Made by a program: the position numbers and the translations under genes. From Rhodospirillaceae bacterium (GTDB lineage Bacteria > Pseudomonadota > Alphaproteobacteria > Rhodospirillales > Rhodospirillaceae): a stretch of DNA of 19,791 bases. Below the pieces are notes generated by a model, which did no database searches, was not told the origin of the DNA, and saw only the letters and a list, made by a program, of their open reading frames with translations. Every line of letters starts with the position of its first letter. Within the stretch, counting starts at the first letter, position 1. The DNA lies in contig NZGX01000020.1 of NCBI GenBank assembly GCA_002691085.1, forward strand, positions 4,038 through 23,828. Direction: 5' to 3'. Shown here one piece after another: positions 1-8,755 of the stretch.

Positions 1-770
1 GAATCACCATCAACTCTAGTTAAAACAATACCCGTTATATTTACAGTTTTTTGGAAGGTTTTTGCTATAATTGCCGAATCTTGGCCCATCATTGCGTCTG
101 CAACTAAAAGAGTTTCCTTAGGAGCAACTCTTTCGTAAATCATAGATATTTCTTTCATCATTTTATCATCAATGACAGTCCTACCAGCAGTGTCAAATAG
201 AACAAAATCAAAATTTAACCTTTCTGCTTCACCTAAAGCCTTGTTTATGATTTCTAAAGGTTTTGCATTCTCTCTAGCTTTAATAGTTTGCAAACCCACT
301 GACTGTGCAAGGAGGTCAAGCTGTTCAATTGCGGCTGGGCGATAAATATCTAGGGATGCCATAAGTATCTTTTTATCTTCCTGGTCTCTAAGATACTTAG
401 CAATCTTAACAATGGTTGTTGTCTTTCCAACCCCTTGGAGGCCCAAAAGTAAATAGGGTATTGGCTTTTTACCAACTGTAACTAAGTTATTTTCATTTGA
501 GTTATTATGGGTAAGTATATTAACTAATTCCTCATTAACAATCTTGATTATCATTTGACCTGGGGTTACTGAGCGAAGAACCTTCTCACCAATTGCTTTT
601 TTACCAACTCTTTCCAAAAAATCTGTTACAACTGAAAGAGAAACATCTGACTCCAGTAGCACAATTCGGATTTCTCTTAAGGCTTCCTTGACATCCTTTT
701 CACTAAGAGACCCTCTTCGGGTTAAACTCTCAAAAACCTTTGATAAATTATTTGATAGATCTTCAAACAT
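1..770 (-). CDS. ffh: Signal recognition particle GTPase Ffh (N-terminal part, cut by window edge)
   Basis: Ffh binds SRP RNA and signal sequences of nascent inner-membrane proteins and docks with FtsY at the membrane. About 256 codons are present, read leftward from ATG at 770; the start MFEDLSNNLSKVFESLTRRG is the usual helical N domain. The G domain shows the P-loop GLQGVGKTTT, then DIYRPAAIEQL, the G3 motif DTAGR and the G4-type motif LTRVDGD, where the window ends. The rest of the G domain and the methionine-rich M domain lie outside. LTRVDGD, with R rather than the common K, is typical of alphaproteobacterial Ffh. An ATG at 780 is followed by a stop after five codons, so 770 is the start. 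The gene is divergent from dapF. In related genomes rpsP-rimM-trmD usually follow ffh, but that region is not visible here. Confidence 0.97.
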   Translation of the reverse strand, partial: MFEDLSNNLSKVFESLTRRGSLSEKDVKEALREIRIVLLESDVSLSVVTDFLERVGKKAIGEKVLRSVTPGQMIIKIVNEELVNILTHNNSNENNLVTVGKKPIPYLLLGLQGVGKTTTIVKIAKYLRDQEDKKILMASLDIYRPAAIEQLDLLAQSVGLQTIKARENAKPLEIINKALGEAERLNFDFVLFDTAGRTVIDDKMMKEISMIYERVAPKETLLVADAMMGQDSAIIAKTFQKTVNITGIVLTRVDGD

Positions 771-800
771 TATCTTCCATTATTTATTAAAATAAGTTAG

Positions 801-876
801 TCAAAGCAGTATTGCGTCAGTGTGCGAAAACTCGCAGACTGACGGACCCCCTTAGGAGTAAAATCCCTAAGTTTTT
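801..876 (+). ncRNA. Candidate small RNA or leader: two hairpins, the second terminator-like
   Basis: In the ffh-dapF gap a stem pairs 815-827 with 832-844 (12 of 13 pairs, loop AAAC). A second stem pairs 851-856 (CTTAGG) with 866-871 (CCTAAG) and is followed directly by five T at 872-876, the form of a rightward intrinsic terminator. No rightward gene lies upstream, since ffh points left. The terminator would therefore end either a short independent RNA or an attenuated leader of the dapF operon. A CCCCCT stretch between the hairpins would be single-stranded. I find no SRP-RNA core motif and no known riboswitch. I could not identify a convincing promoter, so the 5' end given is only a guess. 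Confidence 0.4.
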
Positions 877-961
877 GGTAACATTAAAGTTAATCAAACT
901 TCTATTAAAGCTGTATAGTGTTTTATTGTTCATAAAGTCAAGGATTTATATAGGGTCTTTG

Positions 962-991
962 TTGACGCCAGAAACCAATAGAATGTAGATT
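962..991 (+). promoter_or_regulatory. Putative sigma-70-type promoter of dapF-mtaB-ftsY
   Basis: TTGACG at 962-967 and TAGATT at 986-991 are separated by 18 bases and lie 32 bases before the dapF ATG. The -35 matches five of six consensus bases, the -10 four of six. It lies downstream of the terminator-like hairpin at 851-876, so transcription from here would bypass that element. In an AT-rich gap such matches occur by chance, so this is only a candidate. Confidence 0.35.
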
Positions 992-1023
992 TTATTGAAA
1001 TTAGAGAGTTTAAAATAGGATTC

Positions 1024-1857
1024 ATGAATATAAACTTACTCGCAAAAAAACTTCCGTTTAGGAAAATGCACGGACTTGAAAATGATTTCGTTGTTTTAGA
1101 TGCAAGACAAAAGGAAATTATTCTTTCAAAAAGTGAAATAATAGCAATTGCTGATAGAAGAGCTGGTATAGGCTTTGACCAATTGCTTATTATCCAGCCG
1201 TCACAAAAATCTAATGGAGTATTTATGAGCGTATATAACTCTAGTGGTGATAGGGTTGAAACCTGTGGAAATGGAGCTAGATGCATCGCAAAAATAGTTA
1301 TGGATGATCTAAATATAGATGAAATAGTTATTGAAACACTAGCTGGCCCAATTAAAGCAATAAGACAGCAAGATGACTTAATTACAGTTAATCTTGGTAA
1401 AGTTAAGACTGGCTGGAAAGAAATACCTTTGAAACAAGAACTAGACACTCTTAACCTAGATTTAGGAATTGAAGCTCTACCAAGTGGCGTAGCCGTTAAT
1501 GTTGGTAATCCTCATATAGTTTTTTTCATTAGAAATTTAGACAATATTGATTTAAATAAGATCGGACCCAAGGTAAACTCGAATAAAATTTTTTCAGAAG
1601 GAGTCAATGTCGAATTTGCACAATTACTCAGCGAAGACCATATCAGAATGCGAGTGTGGGAAAGGGGCGTTGGAATAACAAAAGCCTGTGGGACTGGCGC
1701 ATGTGCGACATTGGCTGCTGCAGTAAAAAAAGGTTTAAGTCAAAAGTTTGCCCGTGTAACCCTTGACGGTGGAGATCTATTTGTAGAATTAACTGAGAAT
1801 GATGAGGTTAAAATGACTGGGCCCGCAAATAATTCCTTCACTGGCTTTATTGATTAG
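1024..1857 (+). CDS. dapF: Diaminopimelate epimerase DapF
   Basis: Cytosolic, cofactor-free racemase converting LL- to meso-diaminopimelate for lysine and peptidoglycan. The 277-residue length is normal. Both catalytic cysteines are visible: Cys81 in ETCGNGARC and Cys222 in KACGTGACA. Also present are GNPH at 161-164 and the substrate-binding E213-R214 pair in WERGVG. The N-terminal motif usually written MHGLGNDF or MHGAGNDF reads MHGLENDF here, with Glu19 in place of a normally conserved Gly, while the substrate-contacting Asn20 is kept. The start at 1024 has AGGA at 1017-1020, only three bases upstream. A later ATG at 1066 would delete the conserved FRK lead-in. First gene of dapF-mtaB-ftsY, an order common in alphaproteobacteria. 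Confidence 0.97.
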   Translation: MNINLLAKKLPFRKMHGLENDFVVLDARQKEIILSKSEIIAIADRRAGIGFDQLLIIQPSQKSNGVFMSVYNSSGDRVETCGNGARCIAKIVMDDLNIDEIVIETLAGPIKAIRQQDDLITVNLGKVKTGWKEIPLKQELDTLNLDLGIEALPSGVAVNVGNPHIVFFIRNLDNIDLNKIGPKVNSNKIFSEGVNVEFAQLLSEDHIRMRVWERGVGITKACGTGACATLAAAVKKGLSQKFARVTLDGGDLFVELTENDEVKMTGPANNSFTGFID

Positions 1858-1864
1858 AAATAAA

Positions 1865-3121
1865 ATGTCTCTTGAGAAATATGAAAATAAATTTAAGGTT
1901 GTTACTTTTGGATGCAGACTCAATCACTATGAGTCTGATGTCATGCAAAAAAATGCTGAGCTTGATAATCAAGAAAACATAATAGTTATTAACACATGTG
2001 CAGTAACTAATGAGGCTGAAAGACAATGCAAACAGGAAATAAGAAAGCTCAAAAAGCTAAACCCTCAATCAAAGATTTATGCAACTGGATGCGCGGTACA
2101 ACTTAATCCAGACGAATTTATCAAAATGGATGAAGTTGATAGTGTGATAGGTAATGAGTACAAAACCAAAAGAAATATTTTCTCATATCTGGAAGATAAG
2201 AATTACTTAGTTACTGATATAATGAAGACCGTTTCTACAAATAAAATTATGGTTGTTAATAACGGGCATAAGGCTAGAACTAATCTTGAAATACAACAAG
2301 GTTGTGATCATAGATGTACGTTTTGTATAATACCTTTTGCTAGAGGAAATAACAGAAGTACACCAATAGGGGAATTGGTTAACTGCACACGTGAACTCGT
2401 GCAGTCTGGCTTTAAGGAAGTAACTCTCACGGGAGTTGATATTTGTAGTTATGGCAGTGACCTACCAGGCAAACCAAGATTGGGGCAAATGCTAAAACGA
2501 CTTCTTAAATTGATTCCAGAACTACCAAGACTAAGATTGTCCTCACTAGACCCAGCTGAAGTAGATGATGAGCTTATTGATCTAATTAAGAACGAAGAAA
2601 GGTTGCTTCCATATTTTCACTTATCTGTCCAATCGGGTGACAATATAATTTTAAAGCGAATGAAGAGAAGACATTCAAGAGAAGATGCGATAGAAGTAGC
2701 AAGAAAAATAAAATCAGCACGGCCTGAATCAGTCATTGGCTCTGATATAATTACCGGATTTCCGACTGAAACTGAAATTAACTTTCAAAACACAATGAAA
2801 CTTATAGACGATGCACATTTAACAAAACTTCATGTTTTTCCTTTTTCGCCAAAAGCAGGTACACCTGCAAGTAAAATGCCTCAGGTAAATCCACATTTAG
2901 TAAAAGAACGTGCACGTAAAGTAAGACAAAAAGGAAATGACAATTTCAAAAATATCATGAACAGTCAATTAGGTAAGAATGTTAAAGTGCTAGTTGAGAA
3001 AGAAAATAAAGGTTACACTGAGAACTACCTGCCAGTTAAAATAATATCTTCCGCAAAAGAAGGGGAGCTATTAAATGTAACAATTTCCAGGAAAACAGAT
3101 AAATTTCTAATAGCGTCATAA
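1865..3121 (+). CDS. mtaB: tRNA (N6-threonylcarbamoyladenosine-37) methylthiotransferase, MtaB-type
   Basis: Radical-SAM methylthiotransferase that turns t6A37 into ms2t6A37 in ANN-decoding tRNAs. Counting from ATG 1865 (418 aa), the N-terminal UPF0004 domain carries the cluster cysteines Cys17 (FGCRLN), Cys45 (INTCAVT) and Cys76 (ATGCAVQ). The radical-SAM motif is C147-x3-C151-x2-C154 in QQGCDHRCTFCIIPFARG. A short TRAM-like C-terminus follows from about residue 365. CRLNHYESD and QGCDHRCTFC point to MtaB rather than MiaB or RimO. A TTG at 1850 would add five residues and overlap dapF by eight bases. I prefer ATG 1865, seven bases after the dapF stop, though neither start has a strong Shine-Dalgarno. 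Two bases separate its stop from ftsY, so the three genes are almost certainly co-transcribed. Confidence 0.92.
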   Translation: MSLEKYENKFKVVTFGCRLNHYESDVMQKNAELDNQENIIVINTCAVTNEAERQCKQEIRKLKKLNPQSKIYATGCAVQLNPDEFIKMDEVDSVIGNEYKTKRNIFSYLEDKNYLVTDIMKTVSTNKIMVVNNGHKARTNLEIQQGCDHRCTFCIIPFARGNNRSTPIGELVNCTRELVQSGFKEVTLTGVDICSYGSDLPGKPRLGQMLKRLLKLIPELPRLRLSSLDPAEVDDELIDLIKNEERLLPYFHLSVQSGDNIILKRMKRRHSREDAIEVARKIKSARPESVIGSDIITGFPTETEINFQNTMKLIDDAHLTKLHVFPFSPKAGTPASKMPQVNPHLVKERARKVRQKGNDNFKNIMNSQLGKNVKVLVEKENKGYTENYLPVKIISSAKEGELLNVTISRKTDKFLIAS

Positions 3122-3123
3122 AC

Positions 3124-4056
3124 ATGTCTGACGAACAAGAAATAAATAGTTACAACTCTGGGAATCTAATTTCCCAACTTAAAAATAGCTCCTCTAAAAT
3201 ACTCAACGGGCTTAACAATATAATTGGCAAAAATAAGATTGATGATCTTACGCTTGAAAAAATTGAAGACCTTATGATCTTGGCAGACTTTGGACCAAAT
3301 ACGGCATCAATATTTAAAGAAAAACTTGCAAAACTAAAGAATAAAAAACTTACTTCTCTTTCGGAGGTTAAGAAAATAATTGCAGAAGAAATAAAAATTA
3401 TTTTAGAACCTTTTGAAAAACCCATCCCAATTTCTAAAGCAAATAAGCCTAATATTTTATTAATTGTTGGAGTTAACGGTTCAGGGAAAACTACTACAAT
3501 AGGTAAACTAGCATATCTTTTTTCACAAAAATATAAAGTAAGTGTGGTTGCAGGTGATACATATAGGGCAGCAGCAACTGAACAATTAGAAAGAGTCACC
3601 AAAAATCATAAAATAAAACTTTATAAATCAGAATCAGGGAAAGATCCTTCGGCTATAATTTTTGAGTCTTTAACATCTTCAACAAAAAACCAAGACGACA
3701 TAATAATTATAGATACAGCAGGACGATTACACAACAATACTGACTTAATGGCTGAATTAGAAAAAGCTGTAAGAGTTATAAAGAAAATTGACTCAAGTGG
3801 TCCTCACTCAACAATTCTCACAATAGACTCAACAATTGGTCAAAATGCTTACTCACAAGTTTCAAAATTTAAAAGTTTAATTGGGGTTAATGGCCTAATA
3901 GTCACTAAACTTGACGGATCTTCAAAAGGAGGCAGCTTGATTGGTATTACTGATAAATTTCAGTTACCAATACACTATGTAGGGCTAGGTGAGAAAATAA
4001 ATCAAATAGATCAATTTAACGCTAAAGAATTTACAAATAGTCTTTTAGAAATTTGA
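3124..4056 (+). CDS. ftsY: Signal recognition particle receptor FtsY
   Basis: Membrane-docked SRP receptor GTPase, partner of the Ffh encoded at the left edge. The 310 residues are almost all NG domain, with only a brief acidic or polar N-terminal segment, as in the short FtsY form. Motifs: G1 GVNGSGKTTT (116-125), GDTYRAAATEQL (144-155), G3 DTAGRLHNN (197-205), TIGQNA (237-242) and G4 TKLDGSSKGG (261-270). The TKLDG and GDTYRAAA signatures separate it from Ffh. It begins two bases after the mtaB stop and ends four bases before the convergent Nudix gene. No clear terminator lies between those two stops, so the 3' ends of the opposing transcripts probably overlap. Confidence 0.96.
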   Translation: MSDEQEINSYNSGNLISQLKNSSSKILNGLNNIIGKNKIDDLTLEKIEDLMILADFGPNTASIFKEKLAKLKNKKLTSLSEVKKIIAEEIKIILEPFEKPIPISKANKPNILLIVGVNGSGKTTTIGKLAYLFSQKYKVSVVAGDTYRAAATEQLERVTKNHKIKLYKSESGKDPSAIIFESLTSSTKNQDDIIIIDTAGRLHNNTDLMAELEKAVRVIKKIDSSGPHSTILTIDSTIGQNAYSQVSKFKSLIGVNGLIVTKLDGSSKGGSLIGITDKFQLPIHYVGLGEKINQIDQFNAKEFTNSLLEI

Positions 4057-4060
4057 TAAA

Positions 4061-4606
4061 CTATCTTTCCCAAAAGAAAGAAGGAGGTTCTTTTTTGGGA
4101 GGGAAAAAGTCTTTTTCAAACGTTTCATGGAAATCGTTCAGTGCCCATACAATGCTTGGAAAGGCTATTCTTTCCCAGGGAATATTTCTAAAACTAACAA
4201 GCTTTGCATCCTGACTCTCAATGCCAGGGTGAAAGCTTTGGGACAGCATCTTGGCCCTAAAAATAATGTAAATTTGAGAAATTCTAGTTATGTTGTATAT
4301 TCCTAAAATACAATCAATTTGGATTCGTGCATTGGCCTCTTCCCATGTTTCTCTCACTGCACCTTCCTCAATAGTTTCGTCCAATTCTAGAAAACCAGCT
4401 GGTATTGTCCAAAAGCCCTTTTGCGGCTCTATCGCTCTTTTAACAAGTAAGATATTATTACCCCAAGTAGATACTGCACCAACAACAACCTTTGGGTTTA
4501 AGTAATTAATAAAACCACATTTAATGCAAACATCTCTTTCTTTATCATCACCCTCAGGTACCTGCTTAACATATGTGTGACAATTATTTAGCTTTTCACA
4601 AACCAT
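4061..4606 (-). CDS. Nudix hydrolase with N-terminal zinc-ribbon-like segment
   Basis: Nudix proteins cleave nucleoside diphosphates linked to another moiety; the substrate here is unknown. From ATG 4606 (181 aa) a short cysteine-bearing lead-in has Cys3, Cys9, Cys27 and Cys30, then NPKVVVGAV, as in Nudix proteins with a zinc ribbon before the fold. The first cysteine pair is spaced C-x5-C instead of the usual C-x2-C. The Nudix box runs from Gly71 to Ala93 with E77 and R85-E86-x2-E89-E90 intact; the usual Gly near its end is Asn92. A TTG at 4621 would add five residues. GAGGA lies nine bases before ATG 4606, which decides for that start. Downstream of secA on the same strand, 75 bases away, so possibly its partner. 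Confidence 0.88.
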   Translation of the reverse strand: MVCEKLNNCHTYVKQVPEGDDKERDVCIKCGFINYLNPKVVVGAVSTWGNNILLVKRAIEPQKGFWTIPAGFLELDETIEEGAVRETWEEANARIQIDCILGIYNITRISQIYIIFRAKMLSQSFHPGIESQDAKLVSFRNIPWERIAFPSIVWALNDFHETFEKDFFPPKKEPPSFFWER

Positions 4607-4681
4607 TACTAAAATCCTCAAATAGATTGCAATATCCTCTATTACCCAAATTTATCATATTGTTTTAAATAAAAACTTTTT

Positions 4682-7399
4682 TCATACATCTCCTGACTTT
4701 CCATGACATCTTTTAAATTTTTTTCCTGAACCGCATGGGCATGTTTCATTTCTGGAAACTTTCCCCCAAGTAGATGAATCATTTGGGTTACGTTTGTTTG
4801 GCTGTATTCTTGGCATAGACCTCTGAAGTTTTAACTGATCAACCCTTTTTTGTCTTTCTACATCATTTGAAATGAGCTTTGGTCCTCCAGCGCCAATTGG
4901 ATTTAATTGATCGTCTGATGGCTCACTTCGAACTTCTACCCTTGAAAGGATCTCCGTTACCCGTTCTCTTAACGAGCCAAGCATCTCCTGAAACATAACA
5001 AATGATTCTTTTTGGTACTCCAGTAAGGGTTGTTTTTGTGCATATGCTCTAAGGTTAATAGAACCCCTTAAAAAATCTAGTTGCTGTAAATGATCCCTCC
5101 AACCATTGTCAATCATCTGAAGAACTAAACTCTTTTCTACTTTTCTCATGATTTCGGGACCAACATTATTTCGCTTTTCCTCCATTTTCTCTTCAGACAG
5201 CTTACAAAGCCTCTCAAACACCTCTTGATTAGCTATACCCTCCTCTGCAAACCAATCAGAAAATGAAATATTTAAGCCTAATAAGCGCGAACTTTCCTCA
5301 TGAATTAGCTTGGAGTCCCATTCCTGATGCATAGCTTTAGCTGGCATAGAGGAAGAAACTAAATCTTCAATAGTTTCCCTTCGCATATCAATAATAAGAT
5401 CAGAAATATCTTCAGATGACATTACATCTTTTCGTTGGTCAAAAATTACCTTCCTCTGATCGTTCATTACATCATCGTACTGTAGAAGGTTTTTTCTGAT
5501 GTCAAAGTTTCTTGCTTCTACTTTTTCCTGTGCTTTTTCAATAGCCTTATTAATCCATGGATGAATAATTGCCTCGCCATGCTCCAAGCCAAGACGCTTA
5601 AGCATGCCATCCATTCTATCCGATCCAAATATTCTCATAAGATCATCTTGTAAAGAAAGAAAAAACCTTGAGGACCCTGGGTCTCCTTGTCTTCCAGAAC
5701 GCCCTCTAAGCTGATTATCGATTCTCCTACTTTCATGCCTCTCTGTTCCAATTACAAAAAGACCACCTGCCTTTATAGCTGTTTCTTTGTCGGCCTTAAC
5801 TTTTATAGTAATATTCTCACGTTCTTGCTGAGATAGAATTCTACCCTTATTTTTTTCCTCATTCTCAGTTAATATTTCGGCATTACCTCCAAGCTGAATA
5901 TCTGTTCCACGACCGGCCATATTAGTTGCAATGGTTACAGCCCCTGGAACTCCTGCTTGAGCTATAATACTCGCTTCTTTTTCATGATACTTTGCATTGA
6001 GAACTTCAGTTTTAATCTTTAACCTTTTATTAAGAAGATTTGAAAGTTTCTCTGATTTTTCTATAGACACGGTCCCAACTAAAACTGGCTGGTTTTTTTC
6101 GTTACACTCTTTGATTAAATCAACAATGGCTTCATTCTTTTCGTCCTCAGTCCTATAAACCTCATCATTAGCATCAATACGTATTTGTGGAAGATTAGAT
6201 GGGACAGAAACAACATCGAGAGCATATATTTGTTCAAATTCTTCAGCCTCGGTCATTGCAGTACCAGTCATACCAGCTAACTTGGGATACATTCTAAAAT
6301 AATTCTGATAAGTAATACTTGCTAAGGTTTGATTCTCGTTCTGAACTGGAACGTTTTCTTTAGCTTCTATTGCCTGATGTAACCCTTCAGAGAGTCTCCT
6401 CCCCTCCATAACTCTTCCGGTAAATTCATCAATTAAATGAACTCTCTTATCCTTAACAAGATAGTGAACATCTCCTTGAAACAAATGATGGGCCCTTAGG
6501 CCCTGATTAATATGATGGATAAGAGAAATATTTTGCAGGTCGTAAAGCTGACCGTCCTTCAGAATACCCTCTTCAACAAGCAAGCTCTCAGCATGCTCAG
6601 AACCTTCATCTGTTAGTGCAATTGAACGGGCCTTTTCGTCCATCTCATAATCAACTTCATTAAGCATAGGAATGATTTTATCAACTTGGTTATACAAATC
6701 GGTTTTGTCCTGAGATGGCCCAGAAATAATCAAAGGAGTCCTAGCTTCATCAACTAAAATAGAATCCACTTCATCAACTATTGCATAAGAAAAGGGCTTT
6801 TGAACCATGTCATCTATTGTGAACTTCATATTGTCTCTTAAGTAATCAAAACCGTACTCATTATTTGTCCCATAAGTAACATCACAATTATATGCATCTT
6901 TCCTATCTTGGTCAGACATTCCACTTTGAATACAGCCTACTGATAAACCCAGAAAACTATATATTTGACCCATCCATTCAGCATCACGATTTGCTAGATA
7001 GTCATTAACAGTAATTACATGAACCCCATCTCCCGTAAGAGCATTCAAATAAACAGGAAGAGTCGCTACAAGCGTCTTTCCCTCTCCCGTACCCATTTCT
7101 GCAATTTGCCCTCTGTGAAGTATTACTCCACCCATGATTTGAACATCATAATGGCGCTGCCCTAAAGTTCGTTTAGATACCTCTCTTACTGTAGCAAAGG
7201 CATCAATAAGAATACTCTCTAGCGCCTCTCCATTAGATACCCTTGTTTTCAACTCTGATGTTCGAGACTGTAATGATGAATTATCGAGCTTCTCAAGGCT
7301 CCCTTCCAAATTATTCACTTCATCAATAAGTGGATATAATTTTTTTATTATTCTATCGTTATTACTTCCAAAAAATCTCTTGGCAAGGGCGCCTAGCAT
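4682..7399 (-). CDS. secA: Preprotein translocase ATPase SecA
   Basis: Motor ATPase pushing unfolded preproteins through SecYEG. The 905-residue length is typical. Walker A reads GTGEGKT (103-109) after GGVILHRGQIAEM, and the DEAD-type Walker B reads DEVDSILVDEARTPL. MAGRGTDI and QLRGRSGRQGD of the second nucleotide-binding fold are present. The C-terminal zinc-binding tail is complete, with Cys887, Cys889, Cys898 and His899 in CPCGSGKKFKRCHG. This tail binds SecB and lipids in other species. The start ATG 7399 has GAGG five bases upstream. It is divergent from argJ across 122 bases, the arrangement seen in many alphaproteobacteria. Exported products elsewhere in this window, such as the TonB receptor and the lipoprotein, would depend on it. 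Confidence 0.98.
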   Translation of the reverse strand: MLGALAKRFFGSNNDRIIKKLYPLIDEVNNLEGSLEKLDNSSLQSRTSELKTRVSNGEALESILIDAFATVREVSKRTLGQRHYDVQIMGGVILHRGQIAEMGTGEGKTLVATLPVYLNALTGDGVHVITVNDYLANRDAEWMGQIYSFLGLSVGCIQSGMSDQDRKDAYNCDVTYGTNNEYGFDYLRDNMKFTIDDMVQKPFSYAIVDEVDSILVDEARTPLIISGPSQDKTDLYNQVDKIIPMLNEVDYEMDEKARSIALTDEGSEHAESLLVEEGILKDGQLYDLQNISLIHHINQGLRAHHLFQGDVHYLVKDKRVHLIDEFTGRVMEGRRLSEGLHQAIEAKENVPVQNENQTLASITYQNYFRMYPKLAGMTGTAMTEAEEFEQIYALDVVSVPSNLPQIRIDANDEVYRTEDEKNEAIVDLIKECNEKNQPVLVGTVSIEKSEKLSNLLNKRLKIKTEVLNAKYHEKEASIIAQAGVPGAVTIATNMAGRGTDIQLGGNAEILTENEEKNKGRILSQQERENITIKVKADKETAIKAGGLFVIGTERHESRRIDNQLRGRSGRQGDPGSSRFFLSLQDDLMRIFGSDRMDGMLKRLGLEHGEAIIHPWINKAIEKAQEKVEARNFDIRKNLLQYDDVMNDQRKVIFDQRKDVMSSEDISDLIIDMRRETIEDLVSSSMPAKAMHQEWDSKLIHEESSRLLGLNISFSDWFAEEGIANQEVFERLCKLSEEKMEEKRNNVGPEIMRKVEKSLVLQMIDNGWRDHLQQLDFLRGSINLRAYAQKQPLLEYQKESFVMFQEMLGSLRERVTEILSRVEVRSEPSDDQLNPIGAGGPKLISNDVERQKRVDQLKLQRSMPRIQPNKRNPNDSSTWGKVSRNETCPCGSGKKFKRCHGKSGDV

Positions 7400-7439
7400 G
7401 GTTACCTCAATTTATGTTAATAAACTCTAATTAAATTTT

Positions 7440-7459
7440 TTGGGTTCGAAAAAACCCAA
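7440..7459. repeat. Perfect inverted repeat in the secA-argJ gap
   Basis: TTGGGTT (7440-7446) pairs with AACCCAA (7453-7459) around a six-base spacer. It sits 41 bases upstream of the secA start and 63 bases upstream of argJ. Neither flank gives a clean T-tract directly after the stem, so it is not a convincing terminator. It could be an operator or a 5'-UTR hairpin of one of the divergent genes. Confidence 0.35.
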
Positions 7460-7521
7460 TTTAGTTCATAATATTACGATAAAGCTAATATATATGAAAG
7501 TTAATATGAATCGAGGGCTTA

Positions 7522-8754
7522 ATGCAAAAGGACTCACCCATAATAAAATTAAAGAGTTTCCCTAAGTTGCCAAAAATTAATGGTTTTAGGTTATCTTCTT
7601 GTAATGCAAACATAAGATACGGGGACCGGCACGACCTTATGCTAGCTGAGTTTGTTTCTGGCACCTCAGTTGGAGGTGTTATGACTCGCTCACAGGTAAT
7701 TGGGGCTCCAGTTATATGGAATAAAAAAATAATACCTAACGGGAAGGCTCGAGCACTAGTTGTTAATTCTGGAGTTGCAAATGTATTTACAGGTAAAGAA
7801 GGGGATTTAACAGTCCATAACACAGCTAATAAAGTATCAAAGGAGTTAAATTGTAACTCAGATGAAGTTTTTATAGCGTCAACTGGGACAATTGGTGAAT
7901 ATTTGGATAGCAATAAAATTACTAGTAAAGTAGGTATGCTTTTAGCCAACTTAAGTAAAAATAATTGGGAAAATAGTGCAAATGCTATTCTTACAACTGA
8001 CACTTTCCCAAAAGGCGCTTCACAATCTTGCCAAATAGATGGAAAAAAAGTCCAAATTGCTGGAATTGCAAAAGGATCAGGAATGATTGCGCCAGATATG
8101 GCCACAATGCTAGCGTTTATAATAACAGATGCAAATTTATCATCCAATATAATTCAAGAATTAATTGAAAATGGAAATGAAAAAAGCTTTGGTTGCATTA
8201 CTGTCGATAGTGACACTTCAACTTCAGATATGCTTCTAATGTTTTCAACAAACCAGGCGAAACACAATAGGATCATAGATAAAGGTGATCCTAGATTAAA
8301 AGATTTTACTGCAGCCCTTAACATGGTCTTAGTCGACTTAGCGAAAAAAATTGTAATAGATGGCGAGGGAGCAAAAAAATTTATTCAAATTAATGTTTCA
8401 GGAGCTGTAAGCCATATTTCTGCAAAAAAAATAGGTCTTTCTATAGCAAATTCCCCTCTTGTTAAAACAGCAATAGCAGGAGAAGATGCCAATTGGGGAA
8501 GGATTGTCATGGCAATAGGAAAATCAGGTGAGCCAATACAAACTGAACAAATTAATGTTTCAATTGACAGCTTTCTTCTAGCATCGGGTGGAAAAAGAGT
8601 AAATGAGATTAATGAGGTGAAACTAGCAGAATATTTAAAGAGAGACTTCATAGAAATATCTGTCAGAGTTGGAGACAAGAATGGGGAATCAACTGTTTGG
8701 ACCTGTGACCTCACACACGATTATATATCAATTAATGCGGATTACAGAACATAA
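7522..8754 (+). CDS. argJ: Bifunctional glutamate N-acetyltransferase / amino-acid acetyltransferase ArgJ
   Basis: ArgJ moves acetyl from N-acetylornithine to glutamate, and in bifunctional forms also acetylates glutamate from acetyl-CoA, in arginine synthesis. The protein is 410 aa. The autocleavage site is clear: KGSGMIAPDMATML, where the new beta chain would start with nucleophile Thr195. GEDANWGRI and the closing TCDLTHDYISINADY are also family hallmarks. Around residues 82-92 the usual NSGNANAFTG reads NSGVANVFTG, a change in a well-conserved loop. GAGGG (7513-7517) before ATG 7522 supports the start. Mono- versus bifunctionality cannot be read from the sequence. First gene of a rightward run with mutT and a CinA-like gene. 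Confidence 0.96.
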   Translation: MQKDSPIIKLKSFPKLPKINGFRLSSCNANIRYGDRHDLMLAEFVSGTSVGGVMTRSQVIGAPVIWNKKIIPNGKARALVVNSGVANVFTGKEGDLTVHNTANKVSKELNCNSDEVFIASTGTIGEYLDSNKITSKVGMLLANLSKNNWENSANAILTTDTFPKGASQSCQIDGKKVQIAGIAKGSGMIAPDMATMLAFIITDANLSSNIIQELIENGNEKSFGCITVDSDTSTSDMLLMFSTNQAKHNRIIDKGDPRLKDFTAALNMVLVDLAKKIVIDGEGAKKFIQINVSGAVSHISAKKIGLSIANSPLVKTAIAGEDANWGRIVMAIGKSGEPIQTEQINVSIDSFLLASGGKRVNEINEVKLAEYLKRDFIEISVRVGDKNGESTVWTCDLTHDYISINADYRT

Positions 8755-8755
8755 T

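Noticed and set aside
801..876. SRP 4.5S RNA (ffs) next to ffh
   Set aside because: Neither strand has the conserved GGAA-loop and AGCAGCC core, so the hairpin pair is not SRP RNA.
930..1448. Leftward 172-residue open frame across the dapF start
   Set aside because: Shadow of dapF with low-complexity Ser/Phe/Ile composition and no motif.
4061..4110. Bidirectional terminator between ftsY and the Nudix gene
   Set aside because: CCCAAAA and TTTTGGG can pair, but neither direction has a T-tract after the stem and the element lies inside the Nudix coding end.
7485..8147. Leftward 220-residue open frame
   Set aside because: Antisense shadow of argJ, which has full family motifs; no recognisable domain or ribosome site of its own.
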